Source: CAIKZJ01 sp964626015 (GTDB taxonomy: Bacteria; Bacteroidota; Ignavibacteria; Tepidaquicellales; Tepidaquicellaceae). From it: DNA of 64,000 bases. The number at the start of each line of letters is the position of its first letter. Within the stretch, counting starts at the first letter, position 1. Positions 8,638 to 17,362 of the stretch are shown here, one piece after another. A program made the translations under genes and the position numbers. The stretch spans positions 11,538 through 75,537 of the forward strand of contig CAZVCC010000008.1 of assembly GCA_964626015.1 (NCBI GenBank), written 5' to 3'. A model generated the notes under the pieces. That model had not been told where the DNA came from, searched no databases, and worked only from the letters and a program-made list of their open reading frames with translations.

Positions 8638-10005
8638 TTATATTAAAACTGAAACAGCGTCTTTTATCTTTTCAACACCAACGATTTCAATTTTATACCT
8701 TTTAAAATTCAAATGTTTTAAATTGTTCTTTGGCAATATTATTCTTTTGAAACCAAGCTTTTCAGCTTCGTTAATCCTCTTTTCAACGCTTGAGATTGTA
8801 CGTATCTCTCCAGCAAGCCCTACTTCTCCTATTATTACAGTTTCAGAGTCAACCGGAATATCTTTTGCAGATGAATAGATGCTCATCGCAGCAGCAAGGT
8901 CAACGGCTGTTTCATCAATCTTAACGCCTCCCGCTATATTCAAAAAGACATCGTGTTTGTTTAAAAACAAGCCAAGCTTTTTCTCAATGACTGCATTAAG
9001 AATACTTAATCGCTTGTAGTCAAAACCCATTGCTGTTCTTTGCGGAACGCCGTAAGAGGTCGATGCAACAAGAGCCTGTACTTCTATCAGAATGGGACGG
9101 GTTCCCTCAATGGCAGATGAGATAACACAACCCGAAGCACCATAATTTCTTTGTGACAAAAATACTTCGCTGGGATTCAGGACTTCCTTAAGTCCCTTTT
9201 CTGTCATTTCAAAAATACCGATTTCATTCGTTGAGCCGAATCTGTTTTTTATTCCGCGAAGTATTCTGTAAAAATGAGTGCGTTCACCCTCAAACTGAAG
9301 AACTACATCAACCATGTGCTCTATAACTTTAGGTCCTGCTATCGTTCCATCTTTAGTAATGTGCCCGACTATGAAAACCGGTATGTTAGTTGTCTTTGCT
9401 ATCTTAATTAAATATGAAGTTGATTCGCGAAGCTGGGAAACCGTACCGGGCGAACTTTCGAGTTCTGGCAGATAAACTGTCTGGATTGAGTCAATCACTA
9501 CATAATCGGGTTTTTCTATTTCAATAGCAGAGTGTACCGTATCAAGATTTGTTTCCGATAGAACAAAAAAGTTGTTAACCTTAACTCCCAGCCTGTCAGC
9601 TCTCATTTTAATCTGTGATGCAGATTCCTCTCCGCTTACATATAAAAATTTCTTTCCGTTCAGATTACTTGCTATCTGGAGCATTAGAGTTGACTTTCCA
9701 ATCCCCGGGTCGCCGCCGATTAGTATTACAGAGCCATTAACAATTCCCCCGCCGAGGACACGGTCGAGTTCGCTGATTTTAGTAGGATTCCTGTTTCCGT
9801 TGTCTTCGTGAATGATGTGTTCAAGAGTCTGAATTTTATCTTTTACGGATTTATCCGAAATTGTTTTTCCTGATTTTAATCTTCTGGGCTCTAATAATAT
9901 TTCTTCAAATGTATTCCATTGCTCGCAGGAAGGACACTTTCCTGTCCAGCGTGGAGAAGAATAGCCGCAATTCTGACAAACGAAACTTGTTTTGGTTTTA
10001 GACAA
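8638..10005 (-). CDS. radA: DNA repair protein RadA (Sms)
   Basis: A 455-residue RecA-like ATPase that promotes branch migration during recombinational repair. It has the N-terminal zinc ribbon C10-x2-C13-x10-C24-x2-C27, a Walker A at 97-106 (GGDPGIGKST), the RadA-specific KNRFG motif around 250, and a C-terminal Lon-protease-like domain. Full family length. The start appears to be TTG at 10005, reading straight into the zinc ribbon; no ATG lies between it and the first Cys, and no Shine-Dalgarno site is visible. First gene of a radA-fbp unit. Confidence 0.96.
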   Translation of the reverse strand: MSKTKTSFVCQNCGYSSPRWTGKCPSCEQWNTFEEILLEPRRLKSGKTISDKSVKDKIQTLEHIIHEDNGNRNPTKISELDRVLGGGIVNGSVILIGGDPGIGKSTLMLQIASNLNGKKFLYVSGEESASQIKMRADRLGVKVNNFFVLSETNLDTVHSAIEIEKPDYVVIDSIQTVYLPELESSPGTVSQLRESTSYLIKIAKTTNIPVFIVGHITKDGTIAGPKVIEHMVDVVLQFEGERTHFYRILRGIKNRFGSTNEIGIFEMTEKGLKEVLNPSEVFLSQRNYGASGCVISSAIEGTRPILIEVQALVASTSYGVPQRTAMGFDYKRLSILNAVIEKKLGLFLNKHDVFLNIAGGVKIDETAVDLAAAMSIYSSAKDIPVDSETVIIGEVGLAGEIRTISSVEKRINEAEKLGFKRIILPKNNLKHLNFKRYKIEIVGVEKIKDAVSVLI

Positions 10006-10167
10006 AATATATAATGTAATTATTTAAAAGTAAAACAAAAAAATGTTTTATAAAAGGGAAATGAATAATCTCGTCAAATTAAATTGGGAGAGTTATAAGA
10101 TATTTTAAAGCTGTGGTAATTATTATATTTAATTAGTTAATGTTTAATTAATACACTAATACTTAAT

Positions 10168-10587
10168 ATGGACACAAGCATTTTCATGGACAAATCTATA
10201 AAACTAAGTGATACGGATTTGAAATCAGCTCTTGGAAAGACTTATTCTTTCTGGTGTTTAATCTCTGAGTATGTTTATTCACAATATTCTGATTCTGTGA
10301 GTGAATGGAAATATCCGGGTGCAAAATACGGATGGAGTTTCAGAATAAAGGACAAGAAACGGGTTATTGTATATTTATTACCGAGAAAAGGATTCTTCAA
10401 AGCTGCGTTCATGTTCGGACAGAAGGCATCAGACGAAATTATTAAAAGCAATGTTTCAAATGAGATAAAGGAAGAACTGCGGAATGCAAGAGTTTATGCA
10501 GAGGGAAGAGGAATAAGGATTGATGTAAAAAGCAAGGTAGCAATTAAAGACATAAAACTATTGATTAACATTAAACTTTTAAATTAA
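10168..10587 (+). CDS. DUF3788 family protein
   Basis: A 139-residue cytoplasmic protein resembling the DUF3788 family: an N-terminal FMDKSIKLSDTDLKSALG stretch, then WKYPGAKYGWSFRIKDKKR, and a VIVYLLPRKGFFKAAFMFGQ strand pair. No biochemical function is established for the family, to my knowledge. It is followed after a single base by a VOC-domain gene in the same direction, so they form a two-gene operon. Starts at an ATG without a clear Shine-Dalgarno site. Confidence 0.75.
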   Translation: MDTSIFMDKSIKLSDTDLKSALGKTYSFWCLISEYVYSQYSDSVSEWKYPGAKYGWSFRIKDKKRVIVYLLPRKGFFKAAFMFGQKASDEIIKSNVSNEIKEELRNARVYAEGRGIRIDVKSKVAIKDIKLLINIKLLN

Positions 10588-10588
10588 G

Positions 10589-11002
10589 ATGAAAAAAGTA
10601 ACAGGCATTGGCGGAATCTTTTTCAAATGCAAGAATCCTGAAAAAGTAAAAGATTGGTATAAAGAACATTTAGGTTTGAATACTGACAAGTATGGAACAA
10701 GCTTTGAGTGGAGATATAGCGACAGACCAGAGCAAAAGGGATTTCTGCAATGGAGTCCTTTCCCCGAGGGTACAGATTACTTCAGACCATCGGAAAAAGA
10801 ATTTATGATAAACTACAGAGTAGAAGAATTGGAGACTTTGGTTGAAGAACTTAGAAATTCAGGTGTAACAATAACAGACGAAATTGAAACTTACGAATAC
10901 GGTAAATTTGTGCACATATTAGATATTGAAGGAAACAAAATTGAGTTATGGGAACCAATTGACAGCGAATACGAGAAAGTTGCTGAGGGAAAGACAAAAT
11001 AG
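10589..11002 (+). CDS. VOC (glyoxalase/bleomycin-resistance/dioxygenase) superfamily protein
   Basis: A 137-residue single-domain VOC protein. It opens with the typical FFKCKNPEKVKDWYKEHLGL segment and ends with GKFVHILDIEGNKIELWEP, whose Glu is the conserved metal ligand of this fold. Members include glyoxalase I, dioxygenases and antibiotic-binding proteins, so the substrate cannot be inferred. The start codon lies one base after the stop of the DUF3788 gene, implying translational coupling. A long hairpin terminates the operon just downstream. Confidence 0.85.
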   Translation: MKKVTGIGGIFFKCKNPEKVKDWYKEHLGLNTDKYGTSFEWRYSDRPEQKGFLQWSPFPEGTDYFRPSEKEFMINYRVEELETLVEELRNSGVTITDEIETYEYGKFVHILDIEGNKIELWEPIDSEYEKVAEGKTK

Positions 11003-11016
11003 TTGTAAGATAATAA

Positions 11017-11048
11017 CTGTCCCTTTCTTTACATAAAGAAAGGGACAG
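11017..11048 (+). terminator. Hairpin terminator after the DUF3788-VOC operon
   Basis: Perfect 14-bp stem ctgtccctttcttt (11017-11030) and aaagaaagggacag (11035-11048) with the loop acat. On the plus strand a run of T begins 9 nt after the stem. It sits between convergent genes (plus stop 11002, minus stop 11069) and may serve both. Confidence 0.78.
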
Positions 11049-11068
11049 AAATAATATCTTTTTTTAAA

Positions 11069-13483
11069 CTATTTTACAAGTGCCATACGTTTTATTTCCG
11101 AATAATCACCTGCATTAATTTTCACAAAATAGATTCCGCTATTGTGCAAACCAGCGTCCCAGTTTATTGAATATTTACCGGGCTGCATTTCGTTGTTAAC
11201 GAGGGTTATTACTTCGCGACCAAGAACATCGAAAATAACAATTTTCACAAATGATGCTTTAGCAATATCAAACTTAATGTTTGTAACCGGGTTAAACGGA
11301 TTCGGATAGTTTTGATACAGATTAAATTTTTCCGGTAACTCGTTTGATATTCCAGAGATTGCTGTTGGCGTATTCGTATAATCGACCACCTTAAAATCGT
11401 CATAAGTGAAACCGTCACCCGGTTCGCCGCCATCGGTGTACATAGTAAATCTGAATTTAACCGTCTGATTTATGTAAGCATTAAGGTTAATGCTCTCTTT
11501 AACCCATGTTCGGATACCTGAAAAAGAAGGCTGACCACCGCCCGTAACAGTATATTTACCGGGGAGGCTTGTCCATGTGGTTCCGTTGTTAGAGGATATC
11601 TGTATTCTTGCATAATCATAGACAGTAGATACAGACCTTTCGATAGCCCACTTGGCAAAGAACTCAAGGCGCGGATTAACGGCGTTTGCAAGACTAATTG
11701 CATTTGTTGTTGTAAACTGATTGTTAGTACTATTTTTAGTGTTGCCGTATCTTGAATCGGAGAAAGATTTTGACCCGCTCCAAGAATCGCAGAATGTTGT
11801 ATCCCACTGAATCTGGTTTCCGCTTCTTGTCCAGTTTCCGATTCCGCTTTCAGCATCATCGAAGAAAATAATATTAGTTTTTCCAACTACAACTTTTATG
11901 GTATCAACATTCACTTCAATACCTTCCTGCTTAACGCTAGCAACAAAAGAGATTTCATCAAGAAGGGCAGCATCATTGTTTAACTTAAATGAAAAAGGAA
12001 CTGAGTTTGATTTTATTTGTCTTGACTGGATACTATCATAATTAATACTTGACACTAACGGTGATATATTTTGATAATTAGTGGTTAGTGTAACCGTTAC
12101 GTTTTTAGCTGTTTGAGAAAGTCCTTTGTTTTTAACACCAACCTGTAGAAATAAGGTGTCGTTCTTCTCGGCATAACCTTTTCCTAAAACAAAATAATTC
12201 TGCATATCAACCATGTTTCCTCCAACGAAAGAGAGGTAGCGGAGCATTTTGAGATTAACCGAAGCAATGGGAATAATCTCGCTTTGTAACGGCCAAAAGT
12301 TCGAGCCTGCGCATTCAACGACCCAACACATAGAGCCGATAGATTGGAAATAATCTCTGGTAGTGCCGTTTGATGTGTATGAAAGCATTTGAGAAACGGT
12401 ACCGAACAGATAATAAGTACCGGATGTAAAATCATTGGCAAATTCAGAGTATCTATCGAACACAATAATTGAATCAGCATATCCATAAGGATTCAATACT
12501 CTTTCGGCAACAGAATGCATTGAAAAAGCAATTTGAGGGTGGATGGTATTAACAAAATTCTGAATACCTGAAATTTCGGGTTCTGATGCTGCCGAGGGTC
12601 CGCGATATGTATCGGAAGATGGGGATCCACTTGAGCCTATATTATCATAGCCCCATTTATAGGCATAGTTTCTGTTTAAATCTACTCCATAGGAGCCGCT
12701 GTTATTACGACGGTTTTTTCTCCACCCACCACCGCCATTTGGATTAGTTTGCTGATTATAAGCATAGCCATCTGGATTTACAACTGGAATAAAAAATATT
12801 TCTCTTGTATTGACTAAATACGCTGCCTCAGGATTTGTAGCATAGTTATCAAGCAGCCAGTACATAAAGTACATCAGTGAAGCCATGCTCTGCGGTTCTC
12901 GAGCATGATGCAGACCGTCAAAATAGATTGCGGACTCGGTCGCCGATTCATCATTATCGGGATTGTCTGAAATTTTAACAGCCCATACTTTGCGACCTTC
13001 GGTAGTAGTTGCAATTTCCTGTTTTAAAGAAATCAGGTTTGGATATTGAATTCTCATAGAATCAAGTTTTTGAACCACCTCTGCATAGGTATAATACCCT
13101 CCCATGCTTCCATATCCGAAGCTGTTTACATTGTCGACGGACTTTGTGTTTTCTGCAAGCTGCAACTCAGATGCTGTAGGAGCGGGTCTATTTGCATAGT
13201 ATTCATCCATATCCGGAATAGTTACATCATATCTTAAGCCTGTGTTTTTAAGCTTAGCAAGTTCCATCTGATTAATAACTATTGTTATGCCTTCTTTAAT
13301 TCCTCCACGATAGTGTTCAAGATCAATATCGTTTAACTGAAGTGTTTTAATATCTTCAGATGAGTTTATAAATACTTTAACCGTGCTGTATTTTTCAAGC
13401 GGAGTTTTGTTTGACTGAATGCTTTTGAAGGAGAACGAAAAAATCAAGCAAATAGCGAGAATTAGAAATAATTTAATTTTCAT
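11069..13483 (-). CDS. Secreted M14 zinc carboxypeptidase with T9SS sorting domain
   Basis: An 804-residue exported protein. A signal peptide (about 1-24) and a propeptide-like region (to ~125) precede an M14 carboxypeptidase domain. Zinc ligands are H193 and E196 in LHHAREP and a later His in AFSMHS; GVDLNRNYAYKWG is the substrate-binding Asn-Arg block, and the Glu of VVECAG is the likely general base. A CARDB-like linker and a jelly-roll (MAM/choice-of-anchor-J-like) domain beginning FFDDAESGIGNW follow. The last ~80 residues are a type A T9SS domain (YQNYPNPFNPVT). It likely digests extracellular peptides. Single gene. Confidence 0.92.
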   Translation of the reverse strand: MKIKLFLILAICLIFSFSFKSIQSNKTPLEKYSTVKVFINSSEDIKTLQLNDIDLEHYRGGIKEGITIVINQMELAKLKNTGLRYDVTIPDMDEYYANRPAPTASELQLAENTKSVDNVNSFGYGSMGGYYTYAEVVQKLDSMRIQYPNLISLKQEIATTTEGRKVWAVKISDNPDNDESATESAIYFDGLHHAREPQSMASLMYFMYWLLDNYATNPEAAYLVNTREIFFIPVVNPDGYAYNQQTNPNGGGGWRKNRRNNSGSYGVDLNRNYAYKWGYDNIGSSGSPSSDTYRGPSAASEPEISGIQNFVNTIHPQIAFSMHSVAERVLNPYGYADSIIVFDRYSEFANDFTSGTYYLFGTVSQMLSYTSNGTTRDYFQSIGSMCWVVECAGSNFWPLQSEIIPIASVNLKMLRYLSFVGGNMVDMQNYFVLGKGYAEKNDTLFLQVGVKNKGLSQTAKNVTVTLTTNYQNISPLVSSINYDSIQSRQIKSNSVPFSFKLNNDAALLDEISFVASVKQEGIEVNVDTIKVVVGKTNIIFFDDAESGIGNWTRSGNQIQWDTTFCDSWSGSKSFSDSRYGNTKNSTNNQFTTTNAISLANAVNPRLEFFAKWAIERSVSTVYDYARIQISSNNGTTWTSLPGKYTVTGGGQPSFSGIRTWVKESINLNAYINQTVKFRFTMYTDGGEPGDGFTYDDFKVVDYTNTPTAISGISNELPEKFNLYQNYPNPFNPVTNIKFDIAKASFVKIVIFDVLGREVITLVNNEMQPGKYSINWDAGLHNSGIYFVKINAGDYSEIKRMALVK

Positions 13484-13546
13484 TTTGTGTTTATTTTAAA
13501 TCTTATAGTAGTAACTTATAAAATTTGAATAGTGATATCAAGTATA

Positions 13547-14167
13547 TTAATAAGTGAAGGTTGAATTTTCTTTTAGTGCTTTTTTAAGCAAAAAAGAATA
13601 ATTCTCATTAGAGACTTCAATGCAGCCAAATGATTCAAAAACAGGGGTTTTCATCTGTATATCAAACAAGTTAAATTTATTTTTAGTGAGAATATCATAA
13701 AGTTTTAGCACACAAACTTTTGAAGCGTTGTTTTTAATATGAAACATAGACTCACCGAAAAAAGCTGATCTAAAGGCAACGCCATACAGACCACCGACTA
13801 ACTTGCCCTCAAAATAAGCTTCGACACTATGAGCAAAACCTTTATTGTAGAGTTCAAGATAAAGTTTAACAATTTCATTTGTTATCCATGTATCGCCATG
13901 AAGCTGCGAGCAATTCTTAATTACAGAATAGAAATCTTTATCAACTTCTATTTGAAAGATTTGTTTATGAACAACCTGTTTGAGAGAACGGGAGACATTA
14001 AGTTGATTTTTGTTTAAAGGTAATATTGCGCGGGGGGTATAATTAAACCAGCTAACGAGTCCATCATCATCACCGAGAGGAAAATAGCCGTTTGAGTAAG
14101 CATAAAGTACATCTTTGTAAGTTAAAGAATCGGGTTCAATAGTTGTACCCAAGTAATTATAAGGCAT
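13547..14167 (-). CDS. aat: Leucyl/phenylalanyl-tRNA-protein transferase
   Basis: A 206-residue cytoplasmic enzyme that attaches Leu or Phe to N-terminal Arg/Lys of proteins, creating N-degrons for ClpAP/ClpS. Recognisable blocks are GYFPLGDDDGLVSWF, TWITNEIVKLY, AHSVEAYFEGKLVGGLYGV and FFGESMF, in the family order. The length is slightly short compared with the E. coli protein. It is the last gene of the typA-to-aat array and starts 9 nt after the ubiX-like stop codon. Confidence 0.95.
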   Translation of the reverse strand: MPYNYLGTTIEPDSLTYKDVLYAYSNGYFPLGDDDGLVSWFNYTPRAILPLNKNQLNVSRSLKQVVHKQIFQIEVDKDFYSVIKNCSQLHGDTWITNEIVKLYLELYNKGFAHSVEAYFEGKLVGGLYGVAFRSAFFGESMFHIKNNASKVCVLKLYDILTKNKFNLFDIQMKTPVFESFGCIEVSNENYSFLLKKALKENSTFTY

Positions 14168-14176
14168 ATAAGGAAA

Positions 14177-14824
14177 CTATTCCCGCCCGTTCATGAGTAG
14201 ATCCAAAACTTTTCCCGCTATGAAATCAGCAAGGTCGTTAATATCTTTTGGATTATTTTCGAATGAAGGCATTGCCGGAGCGATTTTTCCGCCAGCATCG
14301 AGAATTTTAATCATGTTACCGAGTTGAATTTTATTAACCGGTGTTTCACGAGGGACAACAATAAGTGGTTTGGAATACGACATAGCATAATCCGCACATT
14401 TAACGATTAGATTCTGACATTCGCCGTTAGCTATCTGTGAGACGTAACTCATAGCACACGGAACAACAATCACTCCGAACGCATTAAAAGAGGAAGAGAA
14501 TATTTCCGATTTCAGGTCAAGATTGCTATGAAAAGAAACAGAACACTTATTGATTATCAGCTCAGGGAAAAAACTTTGGATGTTACTCTGTGTAAGTTCC
14601 ATGCCGCACTCTCTTGTTAAGGTGTAATGTCCATATTCCGTAATAATCAACGCAACATTAAAGTTATTTACAATCAAGGCACGAAGTGTTCTTATGGCAT
14701 AAATAGCACCACTTGTTCCAGTAATACCAAGAATAACATTTTTACCTGCACCCTTAAAAGATTTGACTAATGGTTTTGTTTCCGTTTTAGGAACTGCAAT
14801 ATCGGGGTTTTCCAGTTGATCCAT
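14177..14824 (-). CDS. ubiX: UbiX/Pad1-family flavin prenyltransferase-like protein with altered active site
   Basis: A 215-residue flavoprotein of the UbiX family, which makes prenylated FMN for UbiD decarboxylases. It has the FMN-binding GITGTSGAIYAIR segment near residues 33-45 and PRETPVNKIQLGNM around 155. An extra ~28 residues precede the fold. Two phosphate-site elements look changed: the usual PxFY(H)xP segment reads PSFENNP (Tyr to Glu), and the LKERRPL-type segment reads MSYSKPL (Lys to Ser). No ubiD is in the window. The start codon overlaps the upstream permease stop as TAATG. It could have an altered substrate or only bind flavin. Confidence 0.82.
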   Translation of the reverse strand: MDQLENPDIAVPKTETKPLVKSFKGAGKNVILGITGTSGAIYAIRTLRALIVNNFNVALIITEYGHYTLTRECGMELTQSNIQSFFPELIINKCSVSFHSNLDLKSEIFSSSFNAFGVIVVPCAMSYVSQIANGECQNLIVKCADYAMSYSKPLIVVPRETPVNKIQLGNMIKILDAGGKIAPAMPSFENNPKDINDLADFIAGKVLDLLMNGRE

Positions 14825-16329
14825 TATGTATATATTTTATTTATAAATACAATTATCAACAAAATAACAAATATTGTGATTATGAAAAATATAAAATTAG
14901 CGAATATGAAAATCTGGCTTAGAATAAACACGATTCCAAGCAGTATTGAGATGAGAAGCTGCAAATATTTTGAGGTGTTGTTGAATTTTGACGGAGGTAC
15001 AGAAAAAGGGAAATGCCTCTCAAACTTTGCAAATACAGTGTTAATGAGTACTATAAAGAGAAATATATACAAGAAATTAAACACAATATCTACGCTTTGT
15101 ACTTTAAACATGATGATCGCGCTGCACAGAAATAACACGGGGAATAAGAAGTTAATATAAATAAATTTTAAGCTTCCGTTATTAAAAACATAACGACTAT
15201 TAACAGGAAGAGCAGCGTAAAGAGAAGAAATGTTTTCATCTTCATCAAAGCCTATAACAAGATTAGACAGTAATATTCTTGATGATATAATGAAGGTCAT
15301 AGAAATTGCAGGGCTTAAGACAAGCAGGCTAGTATTTGTCATTATTGAAAGAAACAACATTTCATTCATACCGCTGAAGACAGTAATTATGGTTGCCACT
15401 ATGGGTAAAAGCAACAAGGGTATTAATCTAAGCCTAAGCACACTTGTATTTCGAAGATGATTTTTAAACAGTTTGTAAGAAGCCGCTTCAAGATTACTAC
15501 GAAGATATACACTAAGAAACCAGTCAATGTTCAAAGACGAGAATCTTCTTTCCTTTGATTGTGAGCCGAGAGTATTTATTAAACCGGATATGCGATAATA
15601 ATTATGCTTAAGAAAAATGTAAATAAAAACAAAAAGAAGAAAAGTGAGAATAATAAATATTAAAAAATAATAAATATTGTAGAAGCTAAGCAAAAGGTAA
15701 TACTGAGGAAGATATTTTATATAATTTAAATTGAGAAGGTCGGCAGCATTATCAGCAGAATATTTATTCATGCTAAATATAAAAGCTACAAAAAGAATCT
15801 GCATGATGAATATAAGTATCCGGTTTTTTGTTTTTGATCTTATGATAATTATGCTGTTTACCAGGAAAATAAAACCGATAACAAAATAAGAGAAAAGAAA
15901 AGAGATTAGGACAAACAACAAGGATTCCGAAATGCTGTAGTTGTAAAAAAATACATAAACAGCGGGCGGAAACGAGACAACGAGCGGATATACAGAAAGA
16001 TATATAAATGCAGAAAAGATCTTTGAAACGAAAACATTTTCCTCTTTAATGGGCAAACCTGCCAGCACGAGAGCATGTTTCGGGGAAAAGAATAAATCGG
16101 TATAATCCGAGACAACCACAAAACCGAGAAGAAATAGGTTTATTGTTAATGAAGAAAATATAAATGCGTTTATATCAAACTTCTGATAATTGCTCAGAGA
16201 AATCATGGTATTAATAAACAAATAAGTGATGATCATACCAGCTATTTTTCTTAAACCTGAATCCTCAGAATTTCTATAATCCAGCTTGAGAAAAACCTTA
16301 GATAGAATTATGTTATTTCGACTGAACAT
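14824..16329 (-). CDS. Polytopic membrane protein, possibly ABC-2-type permease
   Basis: A 501-residue protein that is very hydrophobic throughout, with roughly ten or more predicted membrane helices arranged in two halves separated by a charged linker around 240-290. The segment DLFFSPKHALVLAGLPIKE followed by VFVSKIFSAFIYL resembles the cytosolic coupling helix and next helix of ABC exporter permeases, so I suggest an ABC-2-like permease, but no ATPase gene is adjacent. The start overlaps the end of mltG by 17 nt, and the stop overlaps the ubiX-like start. Cargo unknown. Confidence 0.7.
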   Translation of the reverse strand: MFSRNNIILSKVFLKLDYRNSEDSGLRKIAGMIITYLFINTMISLSNYQKFDINAFIFSSLTINLFLLGFVVVSDYTDLFFSPKHALVLAGLPIKEENVFVSKIFSAFIYLSVYPLVVSFPPAVYVFFYNYSISESLLFVLISFLFSYFVIGFIFLVNSIIIIRSKTKNRILIFIMQILFVAFIFSMNKYSADNAADLLNLNYIKYLPQYYLLLSFYNIYYFLIFIILTFLLFVFIYIFLKHNYYRISGLINTLGSQSKERRFSSLNIDWFLSVYLRSNLEAASYKLFKNHLRNTSVLRLRLIPLLLLPIVATIITVFSGMNEMLFLSIMTNTSLLVLSPAISMTFIISSRILLSNLVIGFDEDENISSLYAALPVNSRYVFNNGSLKFIYINFLFPVLFLCSAIIMFKVQSVDIVFNFLYIFLFIVLINTVFAKFERHFPFSVPPSKFNNTSKYLQLLISILLGIVFILSQIFIFANFIFFIITIFVILLIIVFINKIYT

Positions 16330-17362
16330 TCTTTCTATATTCTTTTACAGCGTTCAGATGCTCGCTGTAAGTTGTCGAAAAAGTATGTCCTCCCTTACCT
16401 GTTGCAACGAAGAAAAGGTAGTTGTGCTTTTCGGGATTTAGAGCTGATTCTATTGATTTTATACCGGGACTATTGATAGGACCGGGGGGCAAGCCATAAT
16501 TTAAATAAGTATTATAGGGGGATTTAATTTTCAAATCTTCGTTAAGCAGTCTTTGTTTAGGACCATCGGGCAAAGCATACTGAACTGTCGGGTCTGCTTC
16601 AAGCCTCATGCGTTTTAGCAGCCGGTTCGTATAAACACCCGCCACGGTAGGCATTTCAGATTCGAGCTGTGTTTCTCCCTGAACAATTGAGGCAAGGGTT
16701 ATAATTTTAAGAAGTTTGTCGGGTTTATTCTTAAATCCGTATTTTTCTACTTTTATTACCCGCTTATAGAACTCATTGAATAATTCATAAACAATCTCTT
16801 TAGGAGTAATATCAAAGTTAAATATGTAGGTATCGGGAAATAAAAAACCCTCCAAGTTTTGGACTTTCCCTTTTAGACCAAGAATATTTATGAGTGAATC
16901 GTTCCGAGTCTCTTTTATAAAATCAATCTCGTTATAATTAAACTTTTTTGAATATATCTTACCAATCTGGCGAATGCTCATCCCTTCGGGTATTGTGATT
17001 TTAACAGTGAACTTTAAGGATGGGTCTACAAGAACATCCAAAAGTTCAAGGTTATTAAGCCCTGGTTTAATTATAAACGATTTAGAAATAATCTTATCGT
17101 CTTTTCCCTGAATCTTAGCTGCTACTTTAAACCAAAATGCACTTTTGATAATACTATCCTGTTCGAGACTTTCTGCAATAACGTTAAAAGGTGTACCCGG
17201 TTTGATGCGAAAAGTTTTATCTTCCGAGAATGTATTGACCTGATAATTAATTTTATAAGTTAAGAAAAGTGCGAAAAGAATGGCAAGAACAAATAATGAT
17301 GAAAGAATCCAGAATAAACTATTAAGAGACAAATCGCGTAAATTTTTGACGTTAAAAATCAT
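16313..17362 (-). CDS. mltG: Endolytic murein transglycosylase MltG (YceG-like)
   Basis: A 349-residue membrane-anchored lytic transglycosylase that cleaves nascent peptidoglycan and terminates glycan chains. It has one N-terminal membrane helix (about 13-35), a LysM-like region and the YceG domain. The catalytic block reads ITLASIVQGETQ around residue 225, corresponding to the family ASIVExE motif with the last Glu retained and the first replaced by Gln. LEADPTVQYALP, YNTYLNYGLPPGPI and FFVATGKGGHTFS are typical family motifs. Its ATG overlaps the stop codon of the upstream GT-C gene as TAATG. Confidence 0.94.
   Translation of the reverse strand: MIFNVKNLRDLSLNSLFWILSSLFVLAILFALFLTYKINYQVNTFSEDKTFRIKPGTPFNVIAESLEQDSIIKSAFWFKVAAKIQGKDDKIISKSFIIKPGLNNLELLDVLVDPSLKFTVKITIPEGMSIRQIGKIYSKKFNYNEIDFIKETRNDSLINILGLKGKVQNLEGFLFPDTYIFNFDITPKEIVYELFNEFYKRVIKVEKYGFKNKPDKLLKIITLASIVQGETQLESEMPTVAGVYTNRLLKRMRLEADPTVQYALPDGPKQRLLNEDLKIKSPYNTYLNYGLPPGPINSPGIKSIESALNPEKHNYLFFVATGKGGHTFSTTYSEHLNAVKEYRKNVQSK

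Noticed and set aside
5798..13483. A T9SS gene cluster
   Set aside because: Only two cargo proteins with sorting domains are present; no secretion-machinery gene is visible.
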